DNA from: an uncultured Bacteroidales bacterium
GTDB lineage: Bacteria; Bacteroidota; Bacteroidia; Bacteroidales; UBA932
NCBI GenBank assembly: GCA_900544815.1
Contig: UQWT01000020.1
Coordinates: 1-30,822 of the forward strand
DNA length: 30,822 nt
Direction of reading: 5' to 3'
Positions 8,070 to 16,105 of this stretch are shown piece after piece (the stretch's first letter is position 1; every line of letters starts with the position of its first letter). The translations under genes and the position numbers were made by a program. A model generated the notes under the pieces. It made no database searches and had not been told where the DNA came from. It was given only the letters and a program-made list of their open reading frames with translations.

Positions 8070-8741
8070 TTATTGTAATCTTTCAATATACTTGTCTATA
8101 TCCATTCCCTCAATTGACTGTGGATATTTCTCTTTAATCTTTGTATAGCACTCAATGGCTTTGGCCTTGTCACCCAACTCCTCGTTTACTAAACCTGCTT
8201 TCAACAGGTATGCTGCAGAGAATATATCATTAGATAGGTCTGCTGCTTTTGTGAAATAGCCAAGAGCCTCTTTGTAGTTTCCAAGTCCAACGTATGAATC
8301 TCCTATATTACACAATGCACGTGCAGCTGTTATATTATCTTCGCTGTTGTACTTTTTAAGGTAATCAATTGCATTCTGGTAATTGCCAAGTTGTAGCTCA
8401 CATACGCCGGCATAAAAATAGACAGACTCGCCTGCTTTTGTTCCGTAATCAGAGATAATCTGTTTAAATCCAAGAGTATTGCCGTCTCCGTTAAGTGCTT
8501 TTTCAAAGTCTCCGTTACGGAAATAGAACTCGGCTGTGAATGTTTGAGCTTGTGCCTCTTGCTGAGCAGGCAATGAAATAAAATGGTGGTATGCCAAGCC
8601 TCCGGCTACAATTACTACCAGTGCTATAACACCGCCAACCAACTGGTTTTTATAAGTCTGTAAAAATTTCTCTGTTCTGGTTAAGGCTTCTCCTACTTCC
8701 ACCTTTTCCGCTGCTTCGTTGTTGTTATTAATCTTAGACAT
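8070..8741 (-). CDS. Membrane-anchored TPR protein (YfgM-like topology)
   Basis: Protein of 223 aa with a short polar N-terminus, one transmembrane helix (about residues 34-54, LVGGVIALVVIVAGGLAYHH) and a C-terminal part made of tetratricopeptide repeats (about 75-223; for example GVCELQLGNYQNAIDYLKKY and GDSYVGLGNYKEALGYFTKA). The topology matches YfgM-type ancillary proteins of the inner membrane that bind periplasmic or Sec-exported clients. That is a similarity of layout, not proof of function. It is the first gene of an operon with yebC and has the best-formed promoter in this half of the window. Confidence 0.85.
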   Translation of the reverse strand: MSKINNNNEAAEKVEVGEALTRTEKFLQTYKNQLVGGVIALVVIVAGGLAYHHFISLPAQQEAQAQTFTAEFYFRNGDFEKALNGDGNTLGFKQIISDYGTKAGESVYFYAGVCELQLGNYQNAIDYLKKYNSEDNITAARALCNIGDSYVGLGNYKEALGYFTKAADLSNDIFSAAYLLKAGLVNEELGDKAKAIECYTKIKEKYPQSIEGMDIDKYIERLQ

Positions 8742-8767
8742 TTTTATGTGTTTTTTTATGCAGACCG

Positions 8768-8798
8768 CAAATTTACAACAAATTGTTTAAAAGCCAAA
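8768..8798 (-). promoter_or_regulatory. Promoter of the TPR-protein/yebC operon
   Basis: On the minus strand a TTTG -33 element (8798-8795) and a TAAATTTG -7 element (8775-8768) are separated by 19 bp, exactly the Bacteroidetes layout. The ATG follows 27 bp later. Confidence 0.7.
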
Positions 8799-8809
8799 AA
8801 GAAACTATT

Positions 8810-9196
8810 TTAATCTAACTTGAAAATTGAAAATTGAGTTTGAACGATAAAGTGCCATCGTTTTCTTTGACTACCTTGTTTCTGTAATTCCATATTAACC
8901 TCTTTATCTCGTTCAATATTTCGTTCGATTTTAGAGTGCCAAAAATCACAGTTACTTTTATGGTCATTCTTTCTTATCTACCAATCTCTGCCATGCCAAA
9001 ATTCACCATCGCAAAATATTGCAATTTTATGACATCTGATTACAAAATCCGGCTTACCAAATACAGAGACGTCATTTTTGCGATATCTTACTCCCGCATT
9101 CCAAAGGAGTTTTCCAAACGTAATTTCAAGTTTGGTTCCCTTGCTCTTATTTGCAGCCATATTTTTATGGCGTTGTTCTTTTGTCAGGCGATCCAT
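8810..9196 (-). pseudogene. vsr: Broken very-short-patch-repair endonuclease gene (vsr)
   Basis: Residues 1-72 (9196-8981) match Vsr, the nickase that starts repair of T:G mismatches left by deaminated 5-methylcytosine. Visible are MDRLTKEQRHKNMAANKSKGT, FGKPDFV (metal-binding Asp) and IFCDGEFWHG (catalytic-region His). A TAG codon after FWHGRDW stops the frame. The same frame then continues with clear Vsr sequence (IRKNDHKSNCDFWHSKIERN, then IERDKEVNMELQKQG) and diverges where GW-VLRFWE is expected, ending at 8810. So there is both an in-frame nonsense codon and loss of the C-terminal strand. No cytosine methyltransferase partner is adjacent. The product is probably inactive. Confidence 0.8.
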
Positions 9197-9305
9197 AAGC
9201 TATTCTGATATTAAGAATATATATGTACCAAATTCAGTATGCAAGGATATTCAATTAAATTGTTAAAATTCCATGAGCGGTGAATGTGGGTTTCAAATTT
9301 TTCCG

Positions 9306-9313
9306 TAAGTTTG
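9306..9313 (+). promoter_or_regulatory. -7 box of the recF operon
   Basis: TAAGTTTG matches TAnnTTTG and lies 19 bp before the recF ATG at 9333. The -33 region is not clear. Confidence 0.55.
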
Positions 9314-9332
9314 CAACAGTAAAAGCGATTAT

Positions 9333-10460
9333 ATGTTTCTGGAGAGGATTCTAATAACAGATTTTAAAAATATACATTCGGCAGAACTTCACTTTTCTCC
9401 AAAGTTGAACTGTATTTGGGGTAGCAATGGTGAGGGAAAGACAAATTTGTTAGATGCAATCTACTATCTTTCAATGACAAAAAGCTACTTTAACGGTTCG
9501 GATATCTATACATTCAAAAGAGGTAGTAGCTACGTTGCCCTAAACGGAATTTATGATGAAGACGGCCAAAAGTGCAGTATAAGCATAGGTATTAAGGGTA
9601 CGGCCGCGGATGATGGAACGATAAAGGTAGATGAAAAGGTGGTAAAGAGAGACGGTAAGAGTTATGGCAGAATTTCCGAACATATAGGCAAGATACCGGT
9701 AGTGGTGGTATCTCCCACAGATACAGAGCTTATAAACTCCGGAGGAGATGAGAGGAGAAGGTTTATCAATATGGTACTTTCGCAATTGGACAGTGAATAT
9801 CTAAGAAGACTTCAAAACTACAACCAGCTTCTTTTACAACGCAACAAACTGCTTAAGATGGGAGGAGCCGATGTCGTTTCCGCAGAGTACTTGGACACAA
9901 TTGATGAGCGTATGGCTGTAAATGCAGAATATATCTATAACGAGAGGTTGAAAATAAGCAGCCTGCTGAATGATTCCGTTTGCAACTACTATAACATACT
10001 CAGCAACTCAAAGGAGAATGTATCGTTTGAGTACAGGTCTCAGTTGACTAACAGCTCAACGTTGGAACTCTTTAAGGAGAACTTTGAGAAAGACAGAGTA
10101 CTTAAATATACGTCATCGGGTATTCACAGGGATGATTTTCTCTTTAGCGTAAATGGCATGCCTATAAAGAATTGCGGCTCGCAGGGGCAGCAGAAGACAT
10201 TTCTCATAGCGCTCAAACTTGCCCAGTATGAGATTATGCTTAATCTTCATGGCAAACAACCGTTACTGCTTTTGGATGACGTTTTTGATAAATTGGACAT
10301 GGGACGTGTGGGGAGACTCATAGAGGTTGTGTCGGGAAGCAGATTCGGCCAAATCTTTATTACTGATAGCAGTAAGGTAAGGATGGAGAGTGTGTTGGAG
10401 CCTGTACTTGCCATGAGCAGGAACTTTACAGTAGAAAATGGTGTGTTTCAATTGCTTTAG
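9333..10460 (+). CDS. recF: DNA replication and repair protein RecF
   Basis: SMC-like ATPase of 375 aa (family about 355-375) that helps load RecA at gapped DNA. Visible elements are the N-terminal start ILITDFKNIHSAEL, the Walker A motif GSNGEGKTNLLDAIYYL (about residues 30-46), the signature region GSQGQQKTFLIALKLAQ (about 285-301) and the Walker B segment PLLLLDDVFDKLD (about 310-322). Unlike Escherichia coli, where recF sits in the dnaA-dnaN-gyrB cluster, here it leads a transcription unit with a DUF721 gene that starts 2 bp after its stop. Confidence 0.95.
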   Translation: MFLERILITDFKNIHSAELHFSPKLNCIWGSNGEGKTNLLDAIYYLSMTKSYFNGSDIYTFKRGSSYVALNGIYDEDGQKCSISIGIKGTAADDGTIKVDEKVVKRDGKSYGRISEHIGKIPVVVVSPTDTELINSGGDERRRFINMVLSQLDSEYLRRLQNYNQLLLQRNKLLKMGGADVVSAEYLDTIDERMAVNAEYIYNERLKISSLLNDSVCNYYNILSNSKENVSFEYRSQLTNSSTLELFKENFEKDRVLKYTSSGIHRDDFLFSVNGMPIKNCGSQGQQKTFLIALKLAQYEIMLNLHGKQPLLLLDDVFDKLDMGRVGRLIEVVSGSRFGQIFITDSSKVRMESVLEPVLAMSRNFTVENGVFQLL

Positions 10461-10462
10461 CT

Positions 10463-10753
10463 ATGCAGAGAGAGAGTACTAAAACATTACGTGATGCCAT
10501 AAATGCATATCTGCGGGAAACAAATCTCGGAGATGGAATCATACGTCTTAGAATTTTCAAGGCTTGGGACAGTGTTACGGGAGAGGCTGTTGCGGCTGTC
10601 ACCTACAACAAGTTTTTTAAGGATGACTGCCTTCATTGTAAGATAGGGTCGAGTCTTATAAGAAGTAACCTGCAGCTGAGGTTACGGGAAATTGCAGATT
10701 CAATGAATCAGTTGCTTGGCAAAGAGTATGTAAAGAGAATAATTCTAAAGTAG
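10463..10753 (+). CDS. DUF721 / DciA-like protein
   Basis: Protein of 96 aa of the DUF721 family. DciA, the ancestral bacterial operator (loader) of the replicative helicase DnaB, belongs to this family. Features are the N-terminal helix, the segment AWDSVTGEAVAAVT with its conserved Trp, and the C-terminal IGSSLIRSNLQLRLREIADSMN region typical of the KH-like fold. The start is 2 bp after the recF stop, so translation is probably coupled. Because dnaC-type loaders are rare outside enterobacteria and Firmicutes, this small protein may be the cell's helicase operator; that is inference from family and context. Confidence 0.8.
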   Translation: MQRESTKTLRDAINAYLRETNLGDGIIRLRIFKAWDSVTGEAVAAVTYNKFFKDDCLHCKIGSSLIRSNLQLRLREIADSMNQLLGKEYVKRIILK

Positions 10754-10782
10754 TTTGGAGCAAGACAGAGATAAAAACGAAT

Positions 10783-11889
10783 ATGAAACCAAACATGAAA
10801 CTAATTGTAGATAGTGCCATACCGTTTATAAAGGGTGTCTTTGAACCATATTTTAACGTTGAGTATTATAAAGGTTCGGAATTTACCCGGCAGATTATAG
10901 AAGATGCAGACGCTCTTGTGGTTAGGACAAGGACAAAGTGCAACAGCTCTTTATTAGACGGCTCCAACGTTAAGTTTATTGCTACAGCCACTATAGGGGA
11001 GGATCATATAGACAAGGAGTATTGTGCGGCTAATGGCATAACTGTAAGGAATGCAGCCGGATGCAATGCCGGTGGCGTTTTGCAGTATGTCTTTACGGCG
11101 CTCTATTCCCTCTCTGCTCTAAAAAGATTTTCTCTTCCACCTTTTCTTCCCGACAAAGAACTTGTGTTGGGGGTAATTGGTGTTGGCAATGTTGGCAGCA
11201 AGGTGGCGGATTTTGCGGAAAGATTTGGTTTTGAGGTTCTTAAAAATGATCCTCATAAGATGGAGGAGATGGTAAAATGCCGCGGACGAGTGAAAGAGGG
11301 GTATGTTCAATTGGATGAGTTGTTGGAAAGGGCTGATATAGTTACGCTTCACACATCCCTTAATCCAACCTCTAAAGGGTTGGCCTCTTCTGCTTTTTTC
11401 AAAAAGATGAAAAAGGGTGCAATTTTCGTTAATGCATCAAGGGGAGAGGTGATGGATGAGGAGGCTTTGGCCGCCTATAGTGATAAGTTGGGTGGAATTA
11501 TAATTGATGTGTGGAACAATGAACCTAACATAAGCCTCAAGACATTGTCAATAGCTGACGTTCATACACCGCATATTGCAGGATATTCATTAGAGGGAAA
11601 GATTAACGGTACAACAATGTCTGTGCATAATGTGGCAGATTATTTTGGGATAGATGAATTAAAGAATTTTGCTGTAGACGAGTCTCAATTTATCCCTGCA
11701 AAGGTTATTGAGTTTGGAAAGATCATAAAAATGAAAGATTGTAGGGAAGCGGGAAAAATAATTGCTCAAAAACTTTTGGAATCGTATGATATAAAAAGTG
11801 ATTCTGCTGCGTTGGGAAAAAATCCTGCGGATTTTGAATTGCTGAGAAACAGCTACAATTATAGACGTGAGTTTGTGGCAGAGTGGTGA
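10783..11889 (+). CDS. pdxB: 4-phosphoerythronate dehydrogenase (vitamin B6 synthesis)
   Basis: Protein of 368 aa in the D-2-hydroxyacid dehydrogenase superfamily. PdxB oxidises 4-phospho-D-erythronate in the DXP-dependent pyridoxal 5'-phosphate pathway. It has the NAD-binding Gly motif GVIGVGNVGSKVADF and the catalytic Arg in NASRGE. Glu lies in VWNNEP and His in HIAGYS, followed by the PdxB-typical LEGKINGT. VRNAAGCNAGGVLQYV matches the PdxB subfamily substrate loop. The PdxB length and this loop separate it from phosphoglycerate dehydrogenase. A second in-frame ATG at 10795 (MKLIVDSAIP) is an equally good start. It lies 29 bp after the DUF721 gene. Confidence 0.9.
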   Translation: MKPNMKLIVDSAIPFIKGVFEPYFNVEYYKGSEFTRQIIEDADALVVRTRTKCNSSLLDGSNVKFIATATIGEDHIDKEYCAANGITVRNAAGCNAGGVLQYVFTALYSLSALKRFSLPPFLPDKELVLGVIGVGNVGSKVADFAERFGFEVLKNDPHKMEEMVKCRGRVKEGYVQLDELLERADIVTLHTSLNPTSKGLASSAFFKKMKKGAIFVNASRGEVMDEEALAAYSDKLGGIIIDVWNNEPNISLKTLSIADVHTPHIAGYSLEGKINGTTMSVHNVADYFGIDELKNFAVDESQFIPAKVIEFGKIIKMKDCREAGKIIAQKLLESYDIKSDSAALGKNPADFELLRNSYNYRREFVAEW

Positions 11890-11927
11890 AAATAATATAT
11901 TAACTATAAGAAATATAGACTGTTATT

Positions 11928-13391
11928 ATGAACTTTACTAAGGACCAGATTAAGCAGATATTTGCCAAGGGCATATCTGAAGAGGTTGCAGACAGACAGA
12001 TGGAAAATTTTAGAACAGGTTTTCCATACCTTTCAATAAAGGATGCGGCAACACCTGCAAACGGTGGAATAAAGGTGCTGAACGACAATGAGGTAAAGGA
12101 TGCGTTGGATGCAAAGGACGCGCTTGACGGGTCAATTGTAAAATTTGTTCCGGCTTCCGGAGCGGCATCGCGTATGTTTAAAGATCTGTTTGTTGGATTG
12201 GAGGAGTTGGAAAAAGAGGGAAGGGTAAAATCTTCTGCAGCTCAAAGGTTTTTGGACAATGTAATGCATTTCCCGTTTATGAATGACAGACAGCTCTTGG
12301 AGATGATCCTAAAGCCCAATGGGCTTAATTATGGTGCAACGCCAAAGGGGTTGGTTGCGTTTCATAAATATAAAACAGCTGTAGGAGAGGAAGTTAGAAC
12401 GGCTTTTGAGGAGCATTTGGTAGAGGGGGCACTATATGCAAAAGATACAGAGGGCAAGGTTAAGATGATGTTTACAGTTTCACCGGAGCATAAAGAGAGA
12501 TTTGTTTCGCTGTTTGAATGCGTAAAGGAGAGATATGAGAAAAAATATGATTGCAAGTATGAGATTACATTTACGGTGCAGTCTCCGTCTACCGATACTA
12601 TTGCGGCAGATATGGATAATAATCCGTTTATGACATCTGAGGGCAAGTTGCTTTTCCGCCCTGGAGGGCACGGCTCCCTGCTTAAGAATCTGAATGAGGT
12701 AGGTGCAGATGCAATTGTGGTAAAGAATATAGATAACGTTATAAGGGAGGAACTTGTTGCAGACACTGCCAAGTGGAAAAAGGTCTTGGTTGGGCGAGGC
12801 GCTCAACTTCAAAGAATTTGCTTTTCGCTAATGAACAGACTTGTATCGGATGAATATACACAACAGTTGGAGAATGAGGCGGTGACATTTTTAAAGAGGG
12901 AATTTTTGGTAGAGCTACCAGCCAATATTACAGACAAGAGGGGATGGCTAATTGCCAAACTAAACAGACCTATAAGGGTTTGTGGTATGGTAAAGAACGA
13001 AGGGGAGCCTGGTGGAGGTCCGTATATAATAAATGAGGACGACGGATCAACATCTCTTCAGATATTGGAATCTGCACAAATTGACAAGTCAGATGCTTCA
13101 AGTACAGATAAAATGAAACGTTCAACACATTTTAATCCCGTAGACCTTGTCTGCTTTGTAAAGGATTATAAGGGACATAAATTTGATTTAAAGAATTACA
13201 CAGATCCTAAAACCGGGTTCATATCAGAGAAAAGCTATGAGGGGAAAACTCTTAGAGCGCAGGAACTTCCGGGGCTTTGGAACGGCTCTATGAGCAACTG
13301 GAACACCCAGTTTGTTGAGGTGCCGCTCATTACATTCAACCCTGTAAAGACAGTTTTAGATCTGTTACGTCCGCAACACAACGACAATTAA
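11928..13391 (+). CDS. DUF4301 protein (nucleotidyltransferase-like)
   Basis: Protein of 487 aa matching the Bacteroidetes-typical DUF4301 family, whose function is not established. VPASGAASRMFKDL (about residues 58-71) resembles the Gly-rich nucleotide-binding loop of sugar-nucleotidyltransferases. FRPGGHGSLLKNLNEVGAD (about 242-260) resembles the region of UTP-glucose-1-phosphate uridylyltransferases that holds the sugar phosphate. NIDNVIREE follows, as in that fold. A nucleotide-sugar or related transfer reaction is therefore likely but unproven. It starts 38 bp after pdxB and may be the last gene of the recF transcription unit. Confidence 0.8.
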   Translation: MNFTKDQIKQIFAKGISEEVADRQMENFRTGFPYLSIKDAATPANGGIKVLNDNEVKDALDAKDALDGSIVKFVPASGAASRMFKDLFVGLEELEKEGRVKSSAAQRFLDNVMHFPFMNDRQLLEMILKPNGLNYGATPKGLVAFHKYKTAVGEEVRTAFEEHLVEGALYAKDTEGKVKMMFTVSPEHKERFVSLFECVKERYEKKYDCKYEITFTVQSPSTDTIAADMDNNPFMTSEGKLLFRPGGHGSLLKNLNEVGADAIVVKNIDNVIREELVADTAKWKKVLVGRGAQLQRICFSLMNRLVSDEYTQQLENEAVTFLKREFLVELPANITDKRGWLIAKLNRPIRVCGMVKNEGEPGGGPYIINEDDGSTSLQILESAQIDKSDASSTDKMKRSTHFNPVDLVCFVKDYKGHKFDLKNYTDPKTGFISEKSYEGKTLRAQELPGLWNGSMSNWNTQFVEVPLITFNPVKTVLDLLRPQHNDN

Positions 13392-13501
13392 AGATTACCA
13401 AGTTATTTTTTTAAGATTACTAAAAATCAATGTAATAAGACTACTCAAGTAGTGATATTGCTTTCAATTAATTGCAATTAAAAGCGTTAGCTTTGATTTA
13501 G

Positions 13502-13543
13502 TTTATAGTGTATAGTTTATAGTTTATAGTTTATAGTGTATAG
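13502..13543. repeat. Heptamer tandem repeat, six units
   Basis: Six perfect-length 7-bp units TKTATAG in a row (TTTATAG, TGTATAG, three more TTTATAG, then TGTATAG). Degenerate copies continue to about 13590 (TTTATAG, TTTATGG). The surrounding gene-free stretch 13392-13852 is otherwise very AT-rich with no gene, apart from the terminator at 13708-13739. Confidence 0.7.
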
Positions 13544-13707
13544 ATAGCATTATAAAAGTTTATAGTTGAGAGTTTATGGTTTACAGAGTAAAGAAGAAAA
13601 ACTAATATCCTTAAAACTATCAGCTAATTAACTGACTATAGACTTTTAATTATAAACAATAAACTTAATTAGCCAAAGCATATATATAATTATACATTTA
13701 AAAATAT

Positions 13708-13739
13708 AACAGCCTGCAGTTTGTTCGCTGCAGGCTGTT
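13708..13739. terminator. Strong hairpin terminator, probably bidirectional
   Basis: A perfect 12-bp stem AACAGCCTGCAG / CTGCAGGCTGTT closes an 8-nt loop. The plus side continues TGTTTGTTG and the minus side continues ATATTTTTA. It lies 113 bp beyond the stop of the minus-strand deoxyhypusine-synthase-like gene and 316 bp beyond the DUF4301 gene, between convergent genes. Confidence 0.8.
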
Positions 13740-13852
13740 TGTTGTCTATGAATTGTGCTATAACACTATTCTATGATACATGATAGCGGTTTTTGAAAAT
13801 ACGCTAAATATATAATTTGATTACTCAAGAATTTGCCTTTTTAGGCAACTTC

Positions 13853-14827
13853 TTACCAGCCTAATACATAAGCAAATATCAAAGGTGCCACAATAGTCGC
13901 ATCGGACTCAACAATAAACTTAGGAGTCTCAGGCGCTAATTTACCCCAGGTGATCTTCTCGTTAGGAACAGCACCGGAATAAGAACCGTATGAGGTGGTA
14001 GAATCTGAAATCTGGCAGAAATATTTCCAAAGAGGAACATCCTTCCACTCAAGATCCTGAGCCATCATAGGGACAACGCAGATAGGGAAATCACCTGCTG
14101 TGCCACCGCCAATCTGGAAGAAGCCAACACCTTTTCCACCAGAATTAGCTCTATACCACTCTGTTAAGAAAATCATGGTTTCAATGCCACCCTTAACCAA
14201 ACTTGGCTGGAACTCACCCTTAATACAATGAGCGGTAAAGATATTACCAGTAGTACTATCCTCCCATGCAGGAACAATAATAGGAATATTCTTCTCGCAA
14301 GCAGCAAGAACCCAGCTGTCCTTGGGATCTATCTCATAATACTGCTCAAGAACCTTGCTTCTTAAAAGCTTGTACATGAACTCGTAAGGAAGATACCTCT
14401 CGCCTTTGTCGGCAGCATCTCTCCATACATCAACAAGATGCTTTTCAAGTCTTCTGAAAGCCTCCTCCTCAGGTATGCAAGTATCTGTAACCCTGTTCAT
14501 GTGGTTATCCAAAAGCTCCTGCTCCTGCTGAGGTGTAAGATCTCTATAATAAGGCACACGTTTATAGTGAGAATGTGCAACAAGATTCATAATATCCTCC
14601 TCCAAGTTGTTTGCAGAGCAGCATACAATCTGGATCTTGTCTTGTCTTATCATCTCTGCAAGTGACAATCCCAACTCAGCGGTACTCATTGCGCCGGCCA
14701 TGGCAAGCATCATTTTGCCACCATCCTTCAACTGCTCCTCATAAGCCTTTGCAGCATCAACCAACGCCGCAGAATTAAAATGGCGATAGTGATGAGTTAT
14801 AAAATTAGAAATAGGTCCTCTATTCAT
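13853..14827 (-). CDS. Deoxyhypusine-synthase-family protein
   Basis: Protein of 324 aa homologous to eukaryotic/archaeal deoxyhypusine synthase, which transfers an aminobutyl group from spermidine. Recognisable parts are the N-terminal AMAGAMSTAELGLSLAEMI, the central VPAWEDSTTGNIF, the NAD-binding IGGGTAGDFPICVVP and the C-terminal NEKITWGKLAPE. In the last, K296 lies where the catalytic Lys (WGK) of deoxyhypusine synthase forms the enzyme-imine intermediate. Bacteria have no eIF5A. Bacterial members are thought to act on small polyamines (homospermidine synthase-type activity), and that is the most likely role here. It is divergent from lysA, with 117 bp between the starts. Confidence 0.85.
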   Translation of the reverse strand: MNRGPISNFITHHYRHFNSAALVDAAKAYEEQLKDGGKMMLAMAGAMSTAELGLSLAEMIRQDKIQIVCCSANNLEEDIMNLVAHSHYKRVPYYRDLTPQQEQELLDNHMNRVTDTCIPEEEAFRRLEKHLVDVWRDAADKGERYLPYEFMYKLLRSKVLEQYYEIDPKDSWVLAACEKNIPIIVPAWEDSTTGNIFTAHCIKGEFQPSLVKGGIETMIFLTEWYRANSGGKGVGFFQIGGGTAGDFPICVVPMMAQDLEWKDVPLWKYFCQISDSTTSYGSYSGAVPNEKITWGKLAPETPKFIVESDATIVAPLIFAYVLGW

Positions 14828-14869
14828 AATAATATTGTTTTAAAATTGATAAGTCGTGTTATTTGCCTG

Positions 14870-14877
14870 CAAAAGTA
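14870..14877 (-). promoter_or_regulatory. -7 box of the deoxyhypusine-synthase-like gene
   Basis: Reads TACTTTTG on the minus strand (TAnnTTTG), 42 bp before the ATG. It lies 23 bp from the oppositely oriented lysA -7 box, so the two promoters would interfere or be co-regulated. Confidence 0.55.
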
Positions 14878-14900
14878 TTAATTTTTCCGTTTTTTTATTA

Positions 14901-14908
14901 TACTTTTG
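14901..14908 (+). promoter_or_regulatory. -7 box of the lysA-tetR unit
   Basis: Reads TACTTTTG, matching TAnnTTTG, 36 bp before the lysA ATG. It is the same octamer as the divergent promoter on the other strand. Confidence 0.55.
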
Positions 14909-14944
14909 CAATTATTTTAACTATTATAAACTTAATACCTAATT

Positions 14945-16102
14945 ATGCTTCCCGACAAAACTTTAAAGGCGTTTGAAAATATTCACACACCTTTTTATTA
15001 CTACAACACGGAACTATTGAAAAAAACACTGGACGTTTACACAGAATGCATTAAAAAATACGGATACTCTGCACATTATGCATTAAAAGCAAATACAGAT
15101 CCTGTACTTTTGGAGATGATAAAAAGTTATGGATTGGGTGCCGACTGTGTAAGTGGAAATGAGGTAAAAGTTGCTGTTAAAGCAGGCTTCTCTCCAGACA
15201 AGATTGTATATGCCGGAGTAGGAAAGTCAGACAAAGAGATAGAGACAGCATTGGATGCCGGAATATTCAGCTTCAACTGCGAATCAGTAGAGGAGATCTC
15301 TGTTATAGAGCAGATAGCAGCCTCAAAAAAGAAAACGGCAAGAATAGCCTTGCGAGTTAATCCAGATATAGACGCCCATACGCACAAGTACATAAGTACC
15401 GGTAGAAAAGAGGATAAATTTGGCATAAGCCCATGGATGTTTGAAGATGTCATGAAGGTGATTAACAGTTCAGAGCATCTTAAACTTATAGGATTGCATT
15501 TCCATGTAGGATCGCAGATATTGGATCTTAGCGTGTTCAAACTCCTTTGCAAGAGGATAGAGGAGATTCAGCAATGGTTTATAGAGAGAGATATTAAGAT
15601 AGAGAATTTGAATCTTGGAGGCGGACTTGGAATAGATTACGCAGACCCGGATGCCAACCCTATAGCAGACTTTAGAGAGTACTTTAAGATAATTAACGAG
15701 AACCTTATTGTAAGAGAGGGGCAGAAAGTACACTTTGAGCCAGGTAGAGCAATTGTAGCCCAGTGCGGAACACTTATATCAAGAGTACTTTACGTTAAAC
15801 AAGGAAAGAGAAAAAAATTCGCAATTTTGGATGCCGGTATGAACGACCTTATAAGGCCGGCTTTGTATCAAGCTCACCACGCAATCCGGAATATCTCATC
15901 AAAAAAGAGACCAATGAGATACGATGTGGTTGGCCCGGTATGTGAATCCAGCGATTGCTTTGGAAAGAACATAATGATGAATAAAACAGAAAGAGGAGAT
16001 TTTATAGCAATAAGAAGCGCCGGAGCATACGGACAGGTTATGGCTATGAGATACAACCAAAGAGATTTGGCAAAAGCTGTTTATTCAAAAGATTTTGAAT
16101 AA
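14945..16102 (+). CDS. lysA: Diaminopimelate decarboxylase
   Basis: PLP-dependent fold-III decarboxylase of 385 aa, normal for stand-alone LysA. It makes L-lysine from meso-diaminopimelate. The PLP Lys is K48 in YALKAN. HFHVGSQI, the Gly-rich phosphate loop GGGLGIDY, EPGR and the substrate motif CESSDCFG are all present. Related enzymes decarboxylate carboxynorspermidine, arginine or ornithine. The neighbouring polyamine-type enzyme makes carboxy(nor)spermidine decarboxylase worth considering, but EPGR and CESSDCFG fit diaminopimelate decarboxylase. The following TetR-type gene begins 3 bp after the stop. Confidence 0.88.
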   Translation: MLPDKTLKAFENIHTPFYYYNTELLKKTLDVYTECIKKYGYSAHYALKANTDPVLLEMIKSYGLGADCVSGNEVKVAVKAGFSPDKIVYAGVGKSDKEIETALDAGIFSFNCESVEEISVIEQIAASKKKTARIALRVNPDIDAHTHKYISTGRKEDKFGISPWMFEDVMKVINSSEHLKLIGLHFHVGSQILDLSVFKLLCKRIEEIQQWFIERDIKIENLNLGGGLGIDYADPDANPIADFREYFKIINENLIVREGQKVHFEPGRAIVAQCGTLISRVLYVKQGKRKKFAILDAGMNDLIRPALYQAHHAIRNISSKKRPMRYDVVGPVCESSDCFGKNIMMNKTERGDFIAIRSAGAYGQVMAMRYNQRDLAKAVYSKDFE

Positions 16103-16105
16103 TAT

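Noticed and set aside
8978..8980. TAG in vsr as a recoded (for example pyrrolysine) codon
   Set aside because: The C-terminal part is also lost and no recoding machinery is seen; ordinary pseudogene decay is simpler.
13502..13590. CRISPR-like array
   Set aside because: Units are 7 bp with no spacers, so it is a simple tandem repeat.
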